Shown: piece after piece, positions 25,897-34,133 of the stretch
Layout: each line of letters begins with the position of its first letter
Numbering within the stretch: the first letter of the stretch is position 1
From: Prado023 sp963714995
GTDB lineage: Bacteria; Actinomycetota; Actinomycetes; S36-B12; CAIYMF01
Direction: 5' to 3'
Length of the DNA: 64,000 nt
Assembly: GCA_963714995.1 (NCBI GenBank)
Contig: CAVQQP010000019.1
Location: forward strand, 186,001-250,000
Position numbers and translations under genes: made by a program
Notes under the pieces: model-generated
Told to the model about the DNA's origin: nothing
Database searches by the model: none
What the model saw: only the letters and a program-made list of their open reading frames with translations

Positions 25897-26868
25897 TCAC
25901 ACGGCTCGCGCAGCAGCACCCTCGGCCTGTCGGCAGTGGGCGACCGTCGCGGCGACCGCCTCTGCCATCGGGGTGGACACGAAATCGGGGAACCGGGCAC
26001 GGAAGTCCGAGTCGTCGACCAGGAACGGCTCGGTCCACTGGTAGGCCAGCGGGAGGGACTCCCGCGAGATCCGGTGGAACGGCGCAGCCAGCCGGAGCAT
26101 CCCGGGGCTGACCAGCGCGGTCCCGCGCGGCTCCGGGAGGGCGTCATTGACCAGGGCGAGGAACTGCGCCCCGGTGACAGCCGGTGCGTGCGGCAGGTGC
26201 CAGATCCGCCCGGCGGAATCGCCAGCACAGCCAAGGGCCACGAAGGCGCGCGCCACGTCGGGAACATAGGCGCACGCGTGCGGAGCCTCCATCGACCCCA
26301 TCCAGCGCAGCTTCCCACGCCCGGCGACCGGTTCGATGGCCAGCGCCGTGATGCCGGAGTTGTCCGCACCCGGACCGAAGTAGTCCGAGGCCCGGCCGAT
26401 GACCACCTCGATCCGGCCGGACTGGTGGACGGCCATGAGGGCGTCGGCCATCGCGGCACGCGTGCGTCCCTTGCGGTCGGTGGCTGCCTGCGGGGAGCGC
26501 TCGGACATCGGACTCGAACCCGGCCCGTAGGCGTACAGGTTGTCGACCATGACCAGGCGCCGGACACCCGCGGCCTGTGCCGCGCCCACCACCCGGTCCA
26601 TCATGGCCGGGAACTCCTGGGGCCACCGATGGTAGGGCGGCTGGGCAGCCATGTAGGCGACGTCGGCGCCCTCCAGCGCGGCGCGCAGCTCGTCGGGGGC
26701 CGTCGCATCGGCCGTGCGCCAGTCGACTGCCTCGGGTGCGGCGGGACCCGGGCCCGACCGGTTGACGCCCCGGGCGTCGAGGCCACCCTCGACCAGGGCG
26801 GTCAGGATCGCGGATCCGGCGGCGCCCGAGGCGCCGAGGACAACGTGCGTGCTCGTCTGTGTGGTCAT
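25897..26868 (-). CDS. NmrA/epimerase-like NAD(P)-binding protein
   Basis: Atypical short-chain dehydrogenase of 323 residues. The N-terminal VVLGASGAAGSAILTALVEGG is the glycine-rich dinucleotide motif, and LVMVDNLYAYGPG resembles the epimerase YxxxK region, but here Tyr is followed by Gly-Pro so normal catalysis is doubtful. The C-terminal half is substrate-binding. It is divergent from a TetR gene with an operator in its own promoter, so the TetR protein likely represses it. The substrate is unknown. Confidence 0.8.
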   Translation of the reverse strand: MTTQTSTHVVLGASGAAGSAILTALVEGGLDARGVNRSGPGPAAPEAVDWRTADATAPDELRAALEGADVAYMAAQPPYHRWPQEFPAMMDRVVGAAQAAGVRRLVMVDNLYAYGPGSSPMSERSPQAATDRKGRTRAAMADALMAVHQSGRIEVVIGRASDYFGPGADNSGITALAIEPVAGRGKLRWMGSMEAPHACAYVPDVARAFVALGCAGDSAGRIWHLPHAPAVTGAQFLALVNDALPEPRGTALVSPGMLRLAAPFHRISRESLPLAYQWTEPFLVDDSDFRARFPDFVSTPMAEAVAATVAHCRQAEGAAARAV

Positions 26869-26875
26869 GGGTCCC

Positions 26876-26904
26876 ACCATACGCGAACACCGTTCGCATT
26901 GCAA
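26876..26904 (-). promoter_or_regulatory. Promoter and TetR-type operator of the NmrA-like gene
   Basis: On the minus strand TTGCAA (26904-26899) and TATGGT (26881-26876) are exactly 17 bp apart. The spacer holds a perfect inverted repeat GCGAAC-ACC-GTTCGC (26883-26897). A repressor bound there would block the promoter directly. The site is also about 40 bp upstream of the TetR gene's own -10. Confidence 0.75.
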
Positions 26905-26934
26905 GCGCTGTTCACTTCCGAGCGTCGGATCGGA

Positions 26935-26940
26935 TACCCT
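26935..26940 (+). promoter_or_regulatory. -10 of a leaderless tetR transcript
   Basis: TACCCT ends 6 nt before the ATG at 26947, and TTCACT at 26911-26916 could serve as -35 with an 18-bp spacer. No Shine-Dalgarno is present. Confidence 0.5.
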
Positions 26941-26946
26941 TGGGCC

Positions 26947-27738
26947 ATGCCGACCCGCCGCGAGCTGACCCGCACGGCCACCATCGCCGAGATCAAGCGG
27001 GCCGCCCTGACGCAGATCGAGCACGAGGGCGCCCCCGCCCTGTCCATCCGTGGGGTCGCCCGCGCGATCGGGATGAGCCCGGCAGGGCTCTACCGCTACT
27101 ACGACGGCCGCGATGCCCTGCTCACCGACCTGCTCACCGACGCCTACATGGACCTCGCCCGGGCGGTGGCCGCTGCCGCCGACCTCCCGATCGGGTCAGC
27201 CGCGGAGCCAGCGGGCGCTCCTGACCCGTCGGGGCCCCCGGCGGCCACCGTGGCCGACCCGATCGCCGCGATGCTGTGCGCCATCGAGGCCTACCGGGAG
27301 TGGGCGGTGACCAACCGCGCACGCTTCCTGCTGATCTTCGGCACCCCGGTCCCCGGCTACTCGGCCCCGGAGGACGGCCCGACGGTCGCAGCCAACCGGC
27401 AGATGGGGCAGGTGTTCTTCACCCTGGCAGCCCAGGGCTGGGCCACCGGGCGGATCGCGCCACCACCGGGGCTCACCACGAGCGCCGAGCTCACGGCCGG
27501 TGAGGCCGAGCTGCACGCCCAGCTCGAGGCCCTGGCCCCCGGCTTCCCGGCGTGGCTGATCCCGCGGATGCTGGCCGGCTGGGCGCAATGGCACGGGCTG
27601 GTCACGCTCGAGGTCACCGGCCAGATGGAGTGGATCTACCCGGACACCGCCCGGTTCTACTCCGAGCGCATGGCCGACTGGCTGGCCGACTTCACCGGCC
27701 ACGGCCCCGCCGACCGGCGGCCCGCCGGCCCGCGCTGA
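26947..27738 (+). CDS. TetR-family transcriptional regulator
   Basis: Regulator of 263 residues. The N-terminal helix-turn-helix is in about 15-60, with IRGVARAIGMSPAGLYRYYDGRD as recognition segment. The C-terminal domain is of the WHG type (ARFLLIFGTPVPGY), with an inserted Ala/Pro-rich stretch near 80-100. It is divergent from the NmrA-like gene with a palindrome between them, which argues for repression of the neighbour. The ligand is unknown. Its 3' end is 5 bp from the convergent glnD. Confidence 0.87.
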   Translation: MPTRRELTRTATIAEIKRAALTQIEHEGAPALSIRGVARAIGMSPAGLYRYYDGRDALLTDLLTDAYMDLARAVAAAADLPIGSAAEPAGAPDPSGPPAATVADPIAAMLCAIEAYREWAVTNRARFLLIFGTPVPGYSAPEDGPTVAANRQMGQVFFTLAAQGWATGRIAPPPGLTTSAELTAGEAELHAQLEALAPGFPAWLIPRMLAGWAQWHGLVTLEVTGQMEWIYPDTARFYSERMADWLADFTGHGPADRRPAGPR

Positions 27739-27743
27739 CCCGC

Positions 27744-30089
27744 CTACTCGCGGGGCTCGGCCAGGGCATCGGCCACGGCCTCCGCGACGGCCTCGGCCAG
27801 CTCCGCGTCGAGCGGATCGCCATGCCGGTCGACGAGGTAGAACACGTCGACGACCTCGGAGCCCAGCGTGGAGACCCGGGCCGCGGCGATGTCGGTGCCC
27901 GTGGCCGCGATGGCTGTGCCCACGCGGTGCAGGAGGCCCGGGGCGTCGTGGGCGCGGACCTCCATCACGGTCGCCCGGCTCGAGGCCCCGGCCGCGATCT
28001 CCACGCGCGGCGGAGCGGTGGCCGGCGCCTCGGTGGATCGCGCGGCCTCGTCGCGCCGGGCGAGGCGGGCGGCCACGTCGAGCTGCCCGAGGATGGCCCG
28101 ACGGATGTCCTCGCGCAGGCGGTCGACGGCTGGCGGGTCGCCGAACTGGGGGTGGACGCTCCACACCTCGATGGCGCGGTCGCCCACGACTGACGTCACG
28201 GCCGAGCGGACCTCGAGCCGGTGCATCGACAGGATCCCGGCGACCAGGCCCAGCAGGCCCAACGAGTCAGGCGCACCGATGGTGATGTCGTACCCGGACT
28301 CGGTCTCCTGCAGCAGGACCCGCACCCCCTCCCCCGCTGCGATGGCCAGCTGGTCCTCGGACAGTCGGGGCTCGACGGGCAGCTCCTCGCCGGCCAGCTG
28401 ACCCCGGACCCGATCCACGAGGTCGACCACCAGGGAACGCTTCCAGGACGTCCAGGCCAGCGGTCCGGTGGCCAGCGCATCGGCCTTGGTGAGCGCAGCC
28501 AGCAGGTCGAGCAGCTCCACGGTCCCGACGGCCTGGGCCACGATGTCGATCGTCTGCGGATCATCGAGGTCACGCCGCGTCGCGGTGTCGGGGAGCAGGA
28601 GGTGGTACCGGCACATGTCCACCAGGACCCTGCAGTCCTCGGCGCGGAAGCCCATGTGCTCGGCGATCTCGGCGACCAGTCCGACGCCGACGTCGGTGTG
28701 GTCCTGCCCGGGGCGGCCCTTGCCGATGTCGTGCAGGAGGGCCCCGAGGAGCAGCAGGTCGGGGCGGTGGACGTCCCGGGTGTAGGCGCACGCCTGCACA
28801 GCCGCCTCCAACAGGTGGCGGTCGACGGTGTACCGGTGCACCGGGTTGTGCTGGGGGGCGGACCGGACCACGTCCCAGTACGGGATCAGCGACGTGATGA
28901 CCCCGGCCTGGTCGAGGGTCTCCCAGACGGGCACCGCGCTGCGCCCGGCACCGAGCAACGACACCAGGGCATCGCGGGCAGGCGCCGGCCATGGAACCGG
29001 CATCGGCGCGGACTCCGCGACGAGCCGACCGACTGCGTGCCTGCTGAGGAGGTGGCCCGACTGGGCCGCGGCAGCGGCCGCCCGGAGGATGAGGGTGGGA
29101 TCACGGTCGGGGCGGGCGTCGGCAGCCAGGACGGCCTCACCGTCCTGCAGGACGACGCCGTCCGCCAGCGGGCTGCGCGCCGGACCGCGCGTCCTCAGTC
29201 GCTTGAACCCCAGCTTCGGCCGCGAGCGGACGATCCGGTCCACCGCGTGCCAGGTCACGTCCGAGGCCACGCCGATCGAGCGGCCCGCCGCTGAGACCTC
29301 ACGCAGCAGGGTGTCCGCGTCGGCCATCCCCAGCACCTCGGCGACCGGCCCCTGCTCCTGCTTGGCCAGGCGATCGGCGGGGCGGCTGGCGACGCGGTGC
29401 AGGGCATCGCGCACGTCCAGCAGCAGCGCCTTGGCCGGAGCCAGCTCCCCGTGGGGAGCATCGGTGACCCAGGAGGCGGCAACCGCGCGCAGGACCGTCA
29501 GGTCGCGCAGTCCGCCGTAGGACTCCTTGATGTCGGGCTCCAGCAGGTGCGCCAGCTCACCGTTGCTGGCCGTCCGCTCGCGGACGGAGGCCTGCAGGTC
29601 CGGCAGGCGCCGGGGCGCCAGGGCCCGCCAGTCGGCGAGCACGGAGGTCTTCAGGGACGCCGTGGCCGACTCGTCACCGGCCACCGTCCGGGCATCCAGG
29701 AGTCCGAGCACGACCTTGATGTCGGCGGCGGCCATGCGACGGGCCTCGGAGACCGTGCGCACCGAGTGGTCCAGCCGGAGCCCGGAGTCCCAGATCGGGT
29801 ACCAGAGCCGGTCGGCGACCTCGGCGATCGCGCCTCCGGGGTGCAGCAGGACGAGGTCCAGGTCGCTGCCGGCACTCAACTCACCCCGGCCGTAGCCGCC
29901 CACGGCCACGAGTGTTGCCCCGGCCTGCGCGGCGCCGGAGGCCTCGAACAGCTCCCCCAGCCACTGGTCGGTCAGGGTCGTCAGCGCCTGGCGCGTCTGA
30001 CGGCTCGGCCTGCCCTGGGCGGCGAGGAGGTCGGCGCGGGCGGCCAGGAACCGGTCGCCGGGCGAGAGCTCGGACGTGGTGGCGGACAT
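27744..30089 (-). CDS. glnD: PII uridylyltransferase/adenylyl-removing protein GlnD
   Basis: Sensor of glutamine that modifies and demodifies the PII protein, 781 residues. Domains in order are nucleotidyltransferase (GGYGRGELSAGSDLD near 64-78), GlnE-like linker, HD phosphohydrolase (LLLGALLHDIGKGRPGQDH) and two C-terminal ACT domains (ITIGAPDSLGLLGLV; VMEVRAHDAPGLLHRVG). In actinomycetes GlnD adenylylates GlnK. ATG at 30089 has GAGGACC upstream. A strong hairpin separates it from glnB. Confidence 0.95.
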   Translation of the reverse strand: MSATTSELSPGDRFLAARADLLAAQGRPSRQTRQALTTLTDQWLGELFEASGAAQAGATLVAVGGYGRGELSAGSDLDLVLLHPGGAIAEVADRLWYPIWDSGLRLDHSVRTVSEARRMAAADIKVVLGLLDARTVAGDESATASLKTSVLADWRALAPRRLPDLQASVRERTASNGELAHLLEPDIKESYGGLRDLTVLRAVAASWVTDAPHGELAPAKALLLDVRDALHRVASRPADRLAKQEQGPVAEVLGMADADTLLREVSAAGRSIGVASDVTWHAVDRIVRSRPKLGFKRLRTRGPARSPLADGVVLQDGEAVLAADARPDRDPTLILRAAAAAAQSGHLLSRHAVGRLVAESAPMPVPWPAPARDALVSLLGAGRSAVPVWETLDQAGVITSLIPYWDVVRSAPQHNPVHRYTVDRHLLEAAVQACAYTRDVHRPDLLLLGALLHDIGKGRPGQDHTDVGVGLVAEIAEHMGFRAEDCRVLVDMCRYHLLLPDTATRRDLDDPQTIDIVAQAVGTVELLDLLAALTKADALATGPLAWTSWKRSLVVDLVDRVRGQLAGEELPVEPRLSEDQLAIAAGEGVRVLLQETESGYDITIGAPDSLGLLGLVAGILSMHRLEVRSAVTSVVGDRAIEVWSVHPQFGDPPAVDRLREDIRRAILGQLDVAARLARRDEAARSTEAPATAPPRVEIAAGASSRATVMEVRAHDAPGLLHRVGTAIAATGTDIAAARVSTLGSEVVDVFYLVDRHGDPLDAELAEAVAEAVADALAEPRE

Positions 30090-30125
30090 GGGGTCCTCTC
30101 TGGGAACGGAGGGTCTGGGGAATGG

Positions 30126-30160
30126 GACGATCCGCCGCCCTGGCCGGGCGACGGATCGTC
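30126..30160 (-). terminator. Hairpin after glnB
   Basis: Arms 30126-30140 (GACGATCCG then CCGCCC) and 30146-30160 pair over 15 bp with one C-A mismatch around a 5-nt loop. It lies 18 bp after the glnB stop and 36 bp before the glnD start, so it likely reduces read-through from amtB-glnB into glnD. Confidence 0.75.
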
Positions 30161-30177
30161 TCATCTGCCGTAGCCCG

Positions 30178-30516
30178 CTACAGGGCGTCCGGGCCGCGCT
30201 CGCCGGTGCGCACGCGCACGACGTCCTCGACCGGGATGGTCCACACCTTGCCGTCTCCGATGCGCCCGGTCTGGGCGCTCTTGGTGATGACGTCCACCAC
30301 CGCGGAGGCGTCGTCATCCTCGACGAGAACCTCGATGCGGACCTTGGGGACCATGTCCACCGTGTACTCCGCACCGCGGTAGACCTCGGTGTGCCCCCGC
30401 TGGCGGCCGTAGCCACTGGCCTCGGAGATCGTCAGGCCGTGGATGCCGTAGGCCTCCAGTGCACTCTTGACGTCCTCGAGCTTGAACGGCTTGATGATCG
30501 CGGTGACGAGCTTCAT
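30178..30516 (-). CDS. glnB: Nitrogen regulatory PII protein GlnB/GlnK
   Basis: Trimeric PII signal protein of 112 residues binding ATP/ADP and 2-oxoglutarate. The T-loop RGHTEVYRGAEYTVDMVPK contains Tyr51, the modification site, and the B-loop is TGRIGDGKVW. ATG overlaps the amtB stop as ATGA; amtB linkage marks it as the GlnK paralogue that blocks the channel when ammonium is plentiful. Confidence 0.96.
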   Translation of the reverse strand: MKLVTAIIKPFKLEDVKSALEAYGIHGLTISEASGYGRQRGHTEVYRGAEYTVDMVPKVRIEVLVEDDDASAVVDVITKSAQTGRIGDGKVWTIPVEDVVRVRTGERGPDAL

Positions 30517-31856
30517 GCGTTCACCTCCTCCTTGTTGCGAAGGGCGGACTGACCGATGCCGGCGAAGTGCCCGCCACCACCGGAGGAGCCCAGTTCGTAG
30601 GCCGTCTCGGCGTGCTCGGCCAGGTCGATGCCGGCGACCTCCTCATCGGAGGAGATCCGGAAGCCGACGGTCTTGTTGATGGCGAAACCGATCGCCAGGG
30701 TGACCAGGAACGAGTAGGCCAGGACCGAGAACGACCCGATCGCCTGCTTGCCCAGGAGGTCCAGGCCGCCACCGTAGAAGAGGCCGTCCACCGCGCTGTA
30801 GCCGGACTTGGTGGTGGCGATGAACCCCAGGGCCAACGAGCCCACCAGGCCACCGACCAGGTGGACGCCGACGACGTCCAGGGAGTCATCGATGCGGAAG
30901 CGGAACTTCAGTCCCACCGCCAGGGCGCAGAGGATGCCCGCGACGAGGCCGAGTCCGACCGCGGCGTACGGGACGATGAACGCACACGCCGGGGTGACCG
31001 CCACGAGGCCGGCAACAGCACCGGACGCGGCACCGAGCGAGGTCGGGTGGCCGTCGCGGATCTTCTCCAGGATCGACCATCCGACGATGCCGGCTGCGGT
31101 CGCGAGCATCGTGTTGGTGAACGCGAGGGCGGCTGTCTGGTTGGCACCCAGGGCAGACCCGGCGTTGAACCCGAACCAGCCGAAGTACAGCAGCCCGGAG
31201 CCCAGGAGGACCAGGGGCAGGCTGTGCGGCTTCATCTGGGTCTTGGGCCAACCGACGCGCTTGCCCAGGACGATGGCCAGGGCCAGGCCTGCGGCACCGG
31301 CGTTGATGTGGACCGCCGTCCCACCGGCGAAGTCCAGCACGCCGAGGTTGGCCAGCCAGCCCGCGTCATCGCCGCCGAGCTCGGTGCTGCCGAAGTCGAA
31401 CACCCAGTGCGCGACCGGGAAGTAGACCAGCGTGACCCAGATCGCGGCGAAGATGCCCCAGCCGAGGAACCTGGTGCGGTCCGCGATGGCGCCGGAGATC
31501 AGCGCCACCGTGATGATCGCGAACATCAGCTGGAACATCGCGAAGACCAGCGCAGGGATCGGGTAGTACCCGCCGTTGCTCGCCGTCTGCCCGATGAGCT
31601 CGCCCAGGCCGATCTGGCCGAGGCCACCCCAGAGGCCGTTGCCCGTGTCGCCGAACGCGATCGAGTACCCGTAGAGCACCCACAGGATGCTCACGATGCC
31701 GATCGCGATGAACGACATCATCATCATGTTCAGGACGCTCTTGGCGCGCACCATGCCGCCGTAGAAGAACGCCAGGCCGGGTGTCATGAGCAGCACCAGT
31801 GCTGCACTCATGAGCAACCAGGCGGTATCGCCGGTATTGATCTCCGGCATGCCCAT
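30513..31856 (-). CDS. amtB: Ammonium transporter AmtB
   Basis: Trimeric ammonium channel of about 447 residues with eleven predicted membrane helices. Pore histidines are seen in DFAGGTAVHINAG and VVGVHLVGGLVG; the external gate region is FYGGMVRAKSVLN. The ATG at 31856 is preferred for its spacing from GAGGG, but GTG 31859 and ATG 31850 are also in frame. It heads amtB-glnB-glnD, and a GlnR-like box lies upstream. Confidence 0.95.
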   Translation of the reverse strand: MGMPEINTGDTAWLLMSAALVLLMTPGLAFFYGGMVRAKSVLNMMMMSFIAIGIVSILWVLYGYSIAFGDTGNGLWGGLGQIGLGELIGQTASNGGYYPIPALVFAMFQLMFAIITVALISGAIADRTRFLGWGIFAAIWVTLVYFPVAHWVFDFGSTELGGDDAGWLANLGVLDFAGGTAVHINAGAAGLALAIVLGKRVGWPKTQMKPHSLPLVLLGSGLLYFGWFGFNAGSALGANQTAALAFTNTMLATAAGIVGWSILEKIRDGHPTSLGAASGAVAGLVAVTPACAFIVPYAAVGLGLVAGILCALAVGLKFRFRIDDSLDVVGVHLVGGLVGSLALGFIATTKSGYSAVDGLFYGGGLDLLGKQAIGSFSVLAYSFLVTLAIGFAINKTVGFRISSDEEVAGIDLAEHAETAYELGSSGGGGHFAGIGQSALRNKEEVNA

Positions 31857-31942
31857 CACTCCCTCTCGTGGTTGATGTGACCCCCAGTCGGGGTCTTGGT
31901 GAAGAGGTTCCCCGGGGCGTGTTGCATGTCTCGCCCCTGCGT

Positions 31943-31978
31943 GTTTCCGGGCGGTGACGTTGGGCGCCCCTGCGTTAC
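31943..31978 (-). promoter_or_regulatory. GlnR-like box upstream of amtB
   Basis: Read on the minus strand, GTCAC-n6-GAAAC (31958-31943) fits the actinobacterial GlnR half-site pair exactly. A second, weaker pair GTAAC-n6-GCGCC starts 20 bp upstream (31978), against an ideal of 22. It lies 87-122 bp before the amtB start, as expected for nitrogen-limitation activation. The rest of the 247-bp divergent spacer shows only the leaderless -10 of the next gene. Confidence 0.6.
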
Positions 31979-32091
31979 GAACAGGTTGCGCACCGCGGCC
32001 AGTCCGAGGGCCAGTGAACGGGATGCGGGGAGATGCCTGCGACCAGGCAGCCGCACGCGGGCATGCCCGACGAGGAGGTCCGACGTCGGTC

Positions 32092-32097
32092 TACGCT
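32092..32097 (+). promoter_or_regulatory. -10 of a leaderless AidB-like transcript
   Basis: TACGCT ends 6 nt before the ATG at 32104. No convincing Shine-Dalgarno or -35 is present. Confidence 0.4.
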
Positions 32098-32103
32098 GCT
32101 GGA

Positions 32104-33869
32104 ATGAGCACTCCGACCCCTGCCCCTGACGCCGACGGCTCCGTCGCCACCGCCCCCGACACCGACGGCCCCGTCACGGCGGCAACCGTCGGCCGCGACG
32201 CGCTGGCTGCATGGCTGGCGGCCCAGCCGAGCGACCTGTTCGCCGATGACCAGGATCTTGCCGCACTCGTGACCCATCACGGGATGGGCGCCCGGGTGCC
32301 TGCCCTGCATGCCGCGGGCCGCGCCGTCGCGGGACCCCTGGATGCCGCGGCACGGCGCAACGACCTGCCCGGCAACCACCCCGTGCTCGAGGACTGGGAC
32401 GGGATCGGGCGCTACACGGCCGGGGTGGCCCACCACCCGAGCCACAGCGAGGCGGGGAGGGCGATCTACGGCACCGGGGTGATGACCGCGTACGGGGAGG
32501 TCGGGGTCGACGGCCGCGCGGCGGGCAGCTCTCCTCGTCGACCTGTGGCACCGGCTCCCCAGCGGTTCATCCTCTCGTTGTTCTACCTCACCGCCCAGGC
32601 TGGGGAAGCCGGGCACAACTGCCCGTTGGCCTGCGACGCCGGGGCGATCCGCACCCTGCAGCACCTCGGCACGGCCGAGCAGCAGGCGGCGTTCCTGCCC
32701 GGGCTGCTGGACCCGGACTTCGACACGAACCTGACCGCCTCGCAGTTCCTGACCGAGGTGCAGGGCGGCTCCGACGTGGGCGCCAACGCGGTGGTGGCCA
32801 CCCCGGTCGGCGACCACGACGGTGGGCCGGGCTCTGCCTGGTCGATCAGTGGCGAGAAGTGGTTCTGCTCCAACACCGATGCCGACGTGTTCCTGCTCAC
32901 GGCGCGGGTCGCTGAGCCACGCACCGGCACGAAGGGCCTCGGCCTGTTCCTGATCCCGCGGCTCACCGCCCGACGGCACCCCGAACGGGTTCCGGATCCG
33001 GCGGCTTGAAGACCAAGCTCGGCACCCGCTCCATGGCCAGCGGCGAGATCGACTTCACCGGGGCGCAGGCCACCGCGCTGGGCCCCGTCCGTGAGGGCTT
33101 CCGCAACGTGATGGACCTGGTCATCACGACCTCACGGCTGTTCAACGCCGCAGGCTGTGCCGCCCATGCGCGTCGCGCCTGGGTGGTCGCATCGACGTAC
33201 GCCCAGCACCGCACGGCGTTCGGGCAACCCATCGGGGAGTTCCCGCTGGTGGCCGAGACATGCGCGTGGATCCGCTCGGACGCCGTGGCATGCCTGGCCT
33301 CCACGCTGATGCTGGCCGGCCTCCAGGAGCAGGTGGACGACGGGTCGATCAGTCCCACTGATGCTGCGTTCTTCCGGGTGGCGGTCAACCTCAACAAGCT
33401 GCAGACGTCGGTGCTGGCCCACGATGCCGTGAACCGCGGCATCGAGGTGCTCGGCGGCAACGGGGCGATCGAGACGTTCAGCGTGCTGCCCCGGCTGCTG
33501 CGCGACAACGTGGTCTACGAGAACTGGGAGGGCAGCCACAACGTGCTGCGTGCCCAGGTGCTGCGCGACTGCGCCCGACTCGGCGTGCATGCGGGCTTCT
33601 TCGACGCCCTGGCCGACCGGCTCGGCGAGGAGCACGCCGGGGCCGTGGCAGCGGACCGGGCGGCGTTCGAGGCGCTGCTGGAGGCCCCGGCCCACGTGCG
33701 CGACCTCCAGTTCCGGCGACTGGGCACGCGCATGGCGATCTGGGTGATGCTGGCGGCGATGACGCCGGTCCCCGAGTTCGCCGCCGCTCGGCTGCTCACC
33801 GAGCGGCACCTGCGCGAGCTGCCCATCGACGACGCATACCTGGCTGCGGTGCAGGCCCTGCAGCGCTGA
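32104..33869 (+). CDS. AidB-like acyl-CoA dehydrogenase, two apparent frameshifts
   Basis: Flavoprotein of the acyl-CoA dehydrogenase superfamily, about 588 residues after correction. TEVQGGSDVGANAV, EKWFCSNTDADVF, KLGTRSMASGEIDF and VYENWEGSHNVL resemble E. coli AidB (TEVQGGSDV; KLGNRSNAS; WEGSGN) more than beta-oxidation enzymes; the Glu in WEG is the expected base position. The frame changes near 32,960-32,970 and again at 33,006-33,007, where removing one T turns CTTGAAG into CTGAAG. The middle 45 bp in the third frame reads PPDGTPNGFRIRRL, as the family predicts. Two +1 errors are therefore likely. Substrate is unknown. Confidence 0.82.
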
Positions 33870-33909
33870 ACGCCGCCGACCGGCTCGCACCGTTGAGCAG
33901 CAGCGTGAC

Positions 33910-33929
33910 GAGGAACGGCCCCGTTCCTC
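33910..33929. terminator. Short perfect hairpin between convergent genes
   Basis: GAGGAACGG (33910-33918) and CCGTTCCTC (33921-33929) form a 9-bp palindromic stem, 41 bp after the AidB-like stop. It could terminate from either side. Confidence 0.45.
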
Positions 33930-33945
33930 CTGGAACCGCCCCCGG

Positions 33946-34077
33946 ACTTCGCGCCCGTTCCGGTCGATCCGCTCGCGTCCCGAGCTCCGCTGGACGGGCC
34001 TCCGGCCAGCCTCGCGGCCGCTTGCGTCGATCCCGGTGGGGACGGGTGGGTTCTTTCGACGCGACGGGGCGCGAGGT
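33946..34077. repeat. TIR-bounded intergenic element, copy 1
   Basis: The left end reads ACTTCGCGCCCGTTCCGGT (33946-33964), and the right end CTTTCGACGC-n6-GCGCGAGGT (34053-34077). The ends are imperfect inverted repeats of each other (GGAC-Y-TCGCGCCC). The same pair of ends occurs at 52,427-52,600. The 130-bp body has no open gene. It resembles a small non-autonomous or REP-like element; no transposase is in the window. Confidence 0.55.
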
Positions 34078-34133
34078 CCTTGATCGACCCTCGACGCCGG
34101 GCGCTGATCGACGGGAACGGGTGCGAGGTTTGC

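Noticed and set aside
30107..30117. A lone CGGAGGGTCTG between glnD and glnB.
   Set aside because: It matches one unit of the 19-bp arrays, but no second unit occurs at 19 bp, so it is treated as chance.
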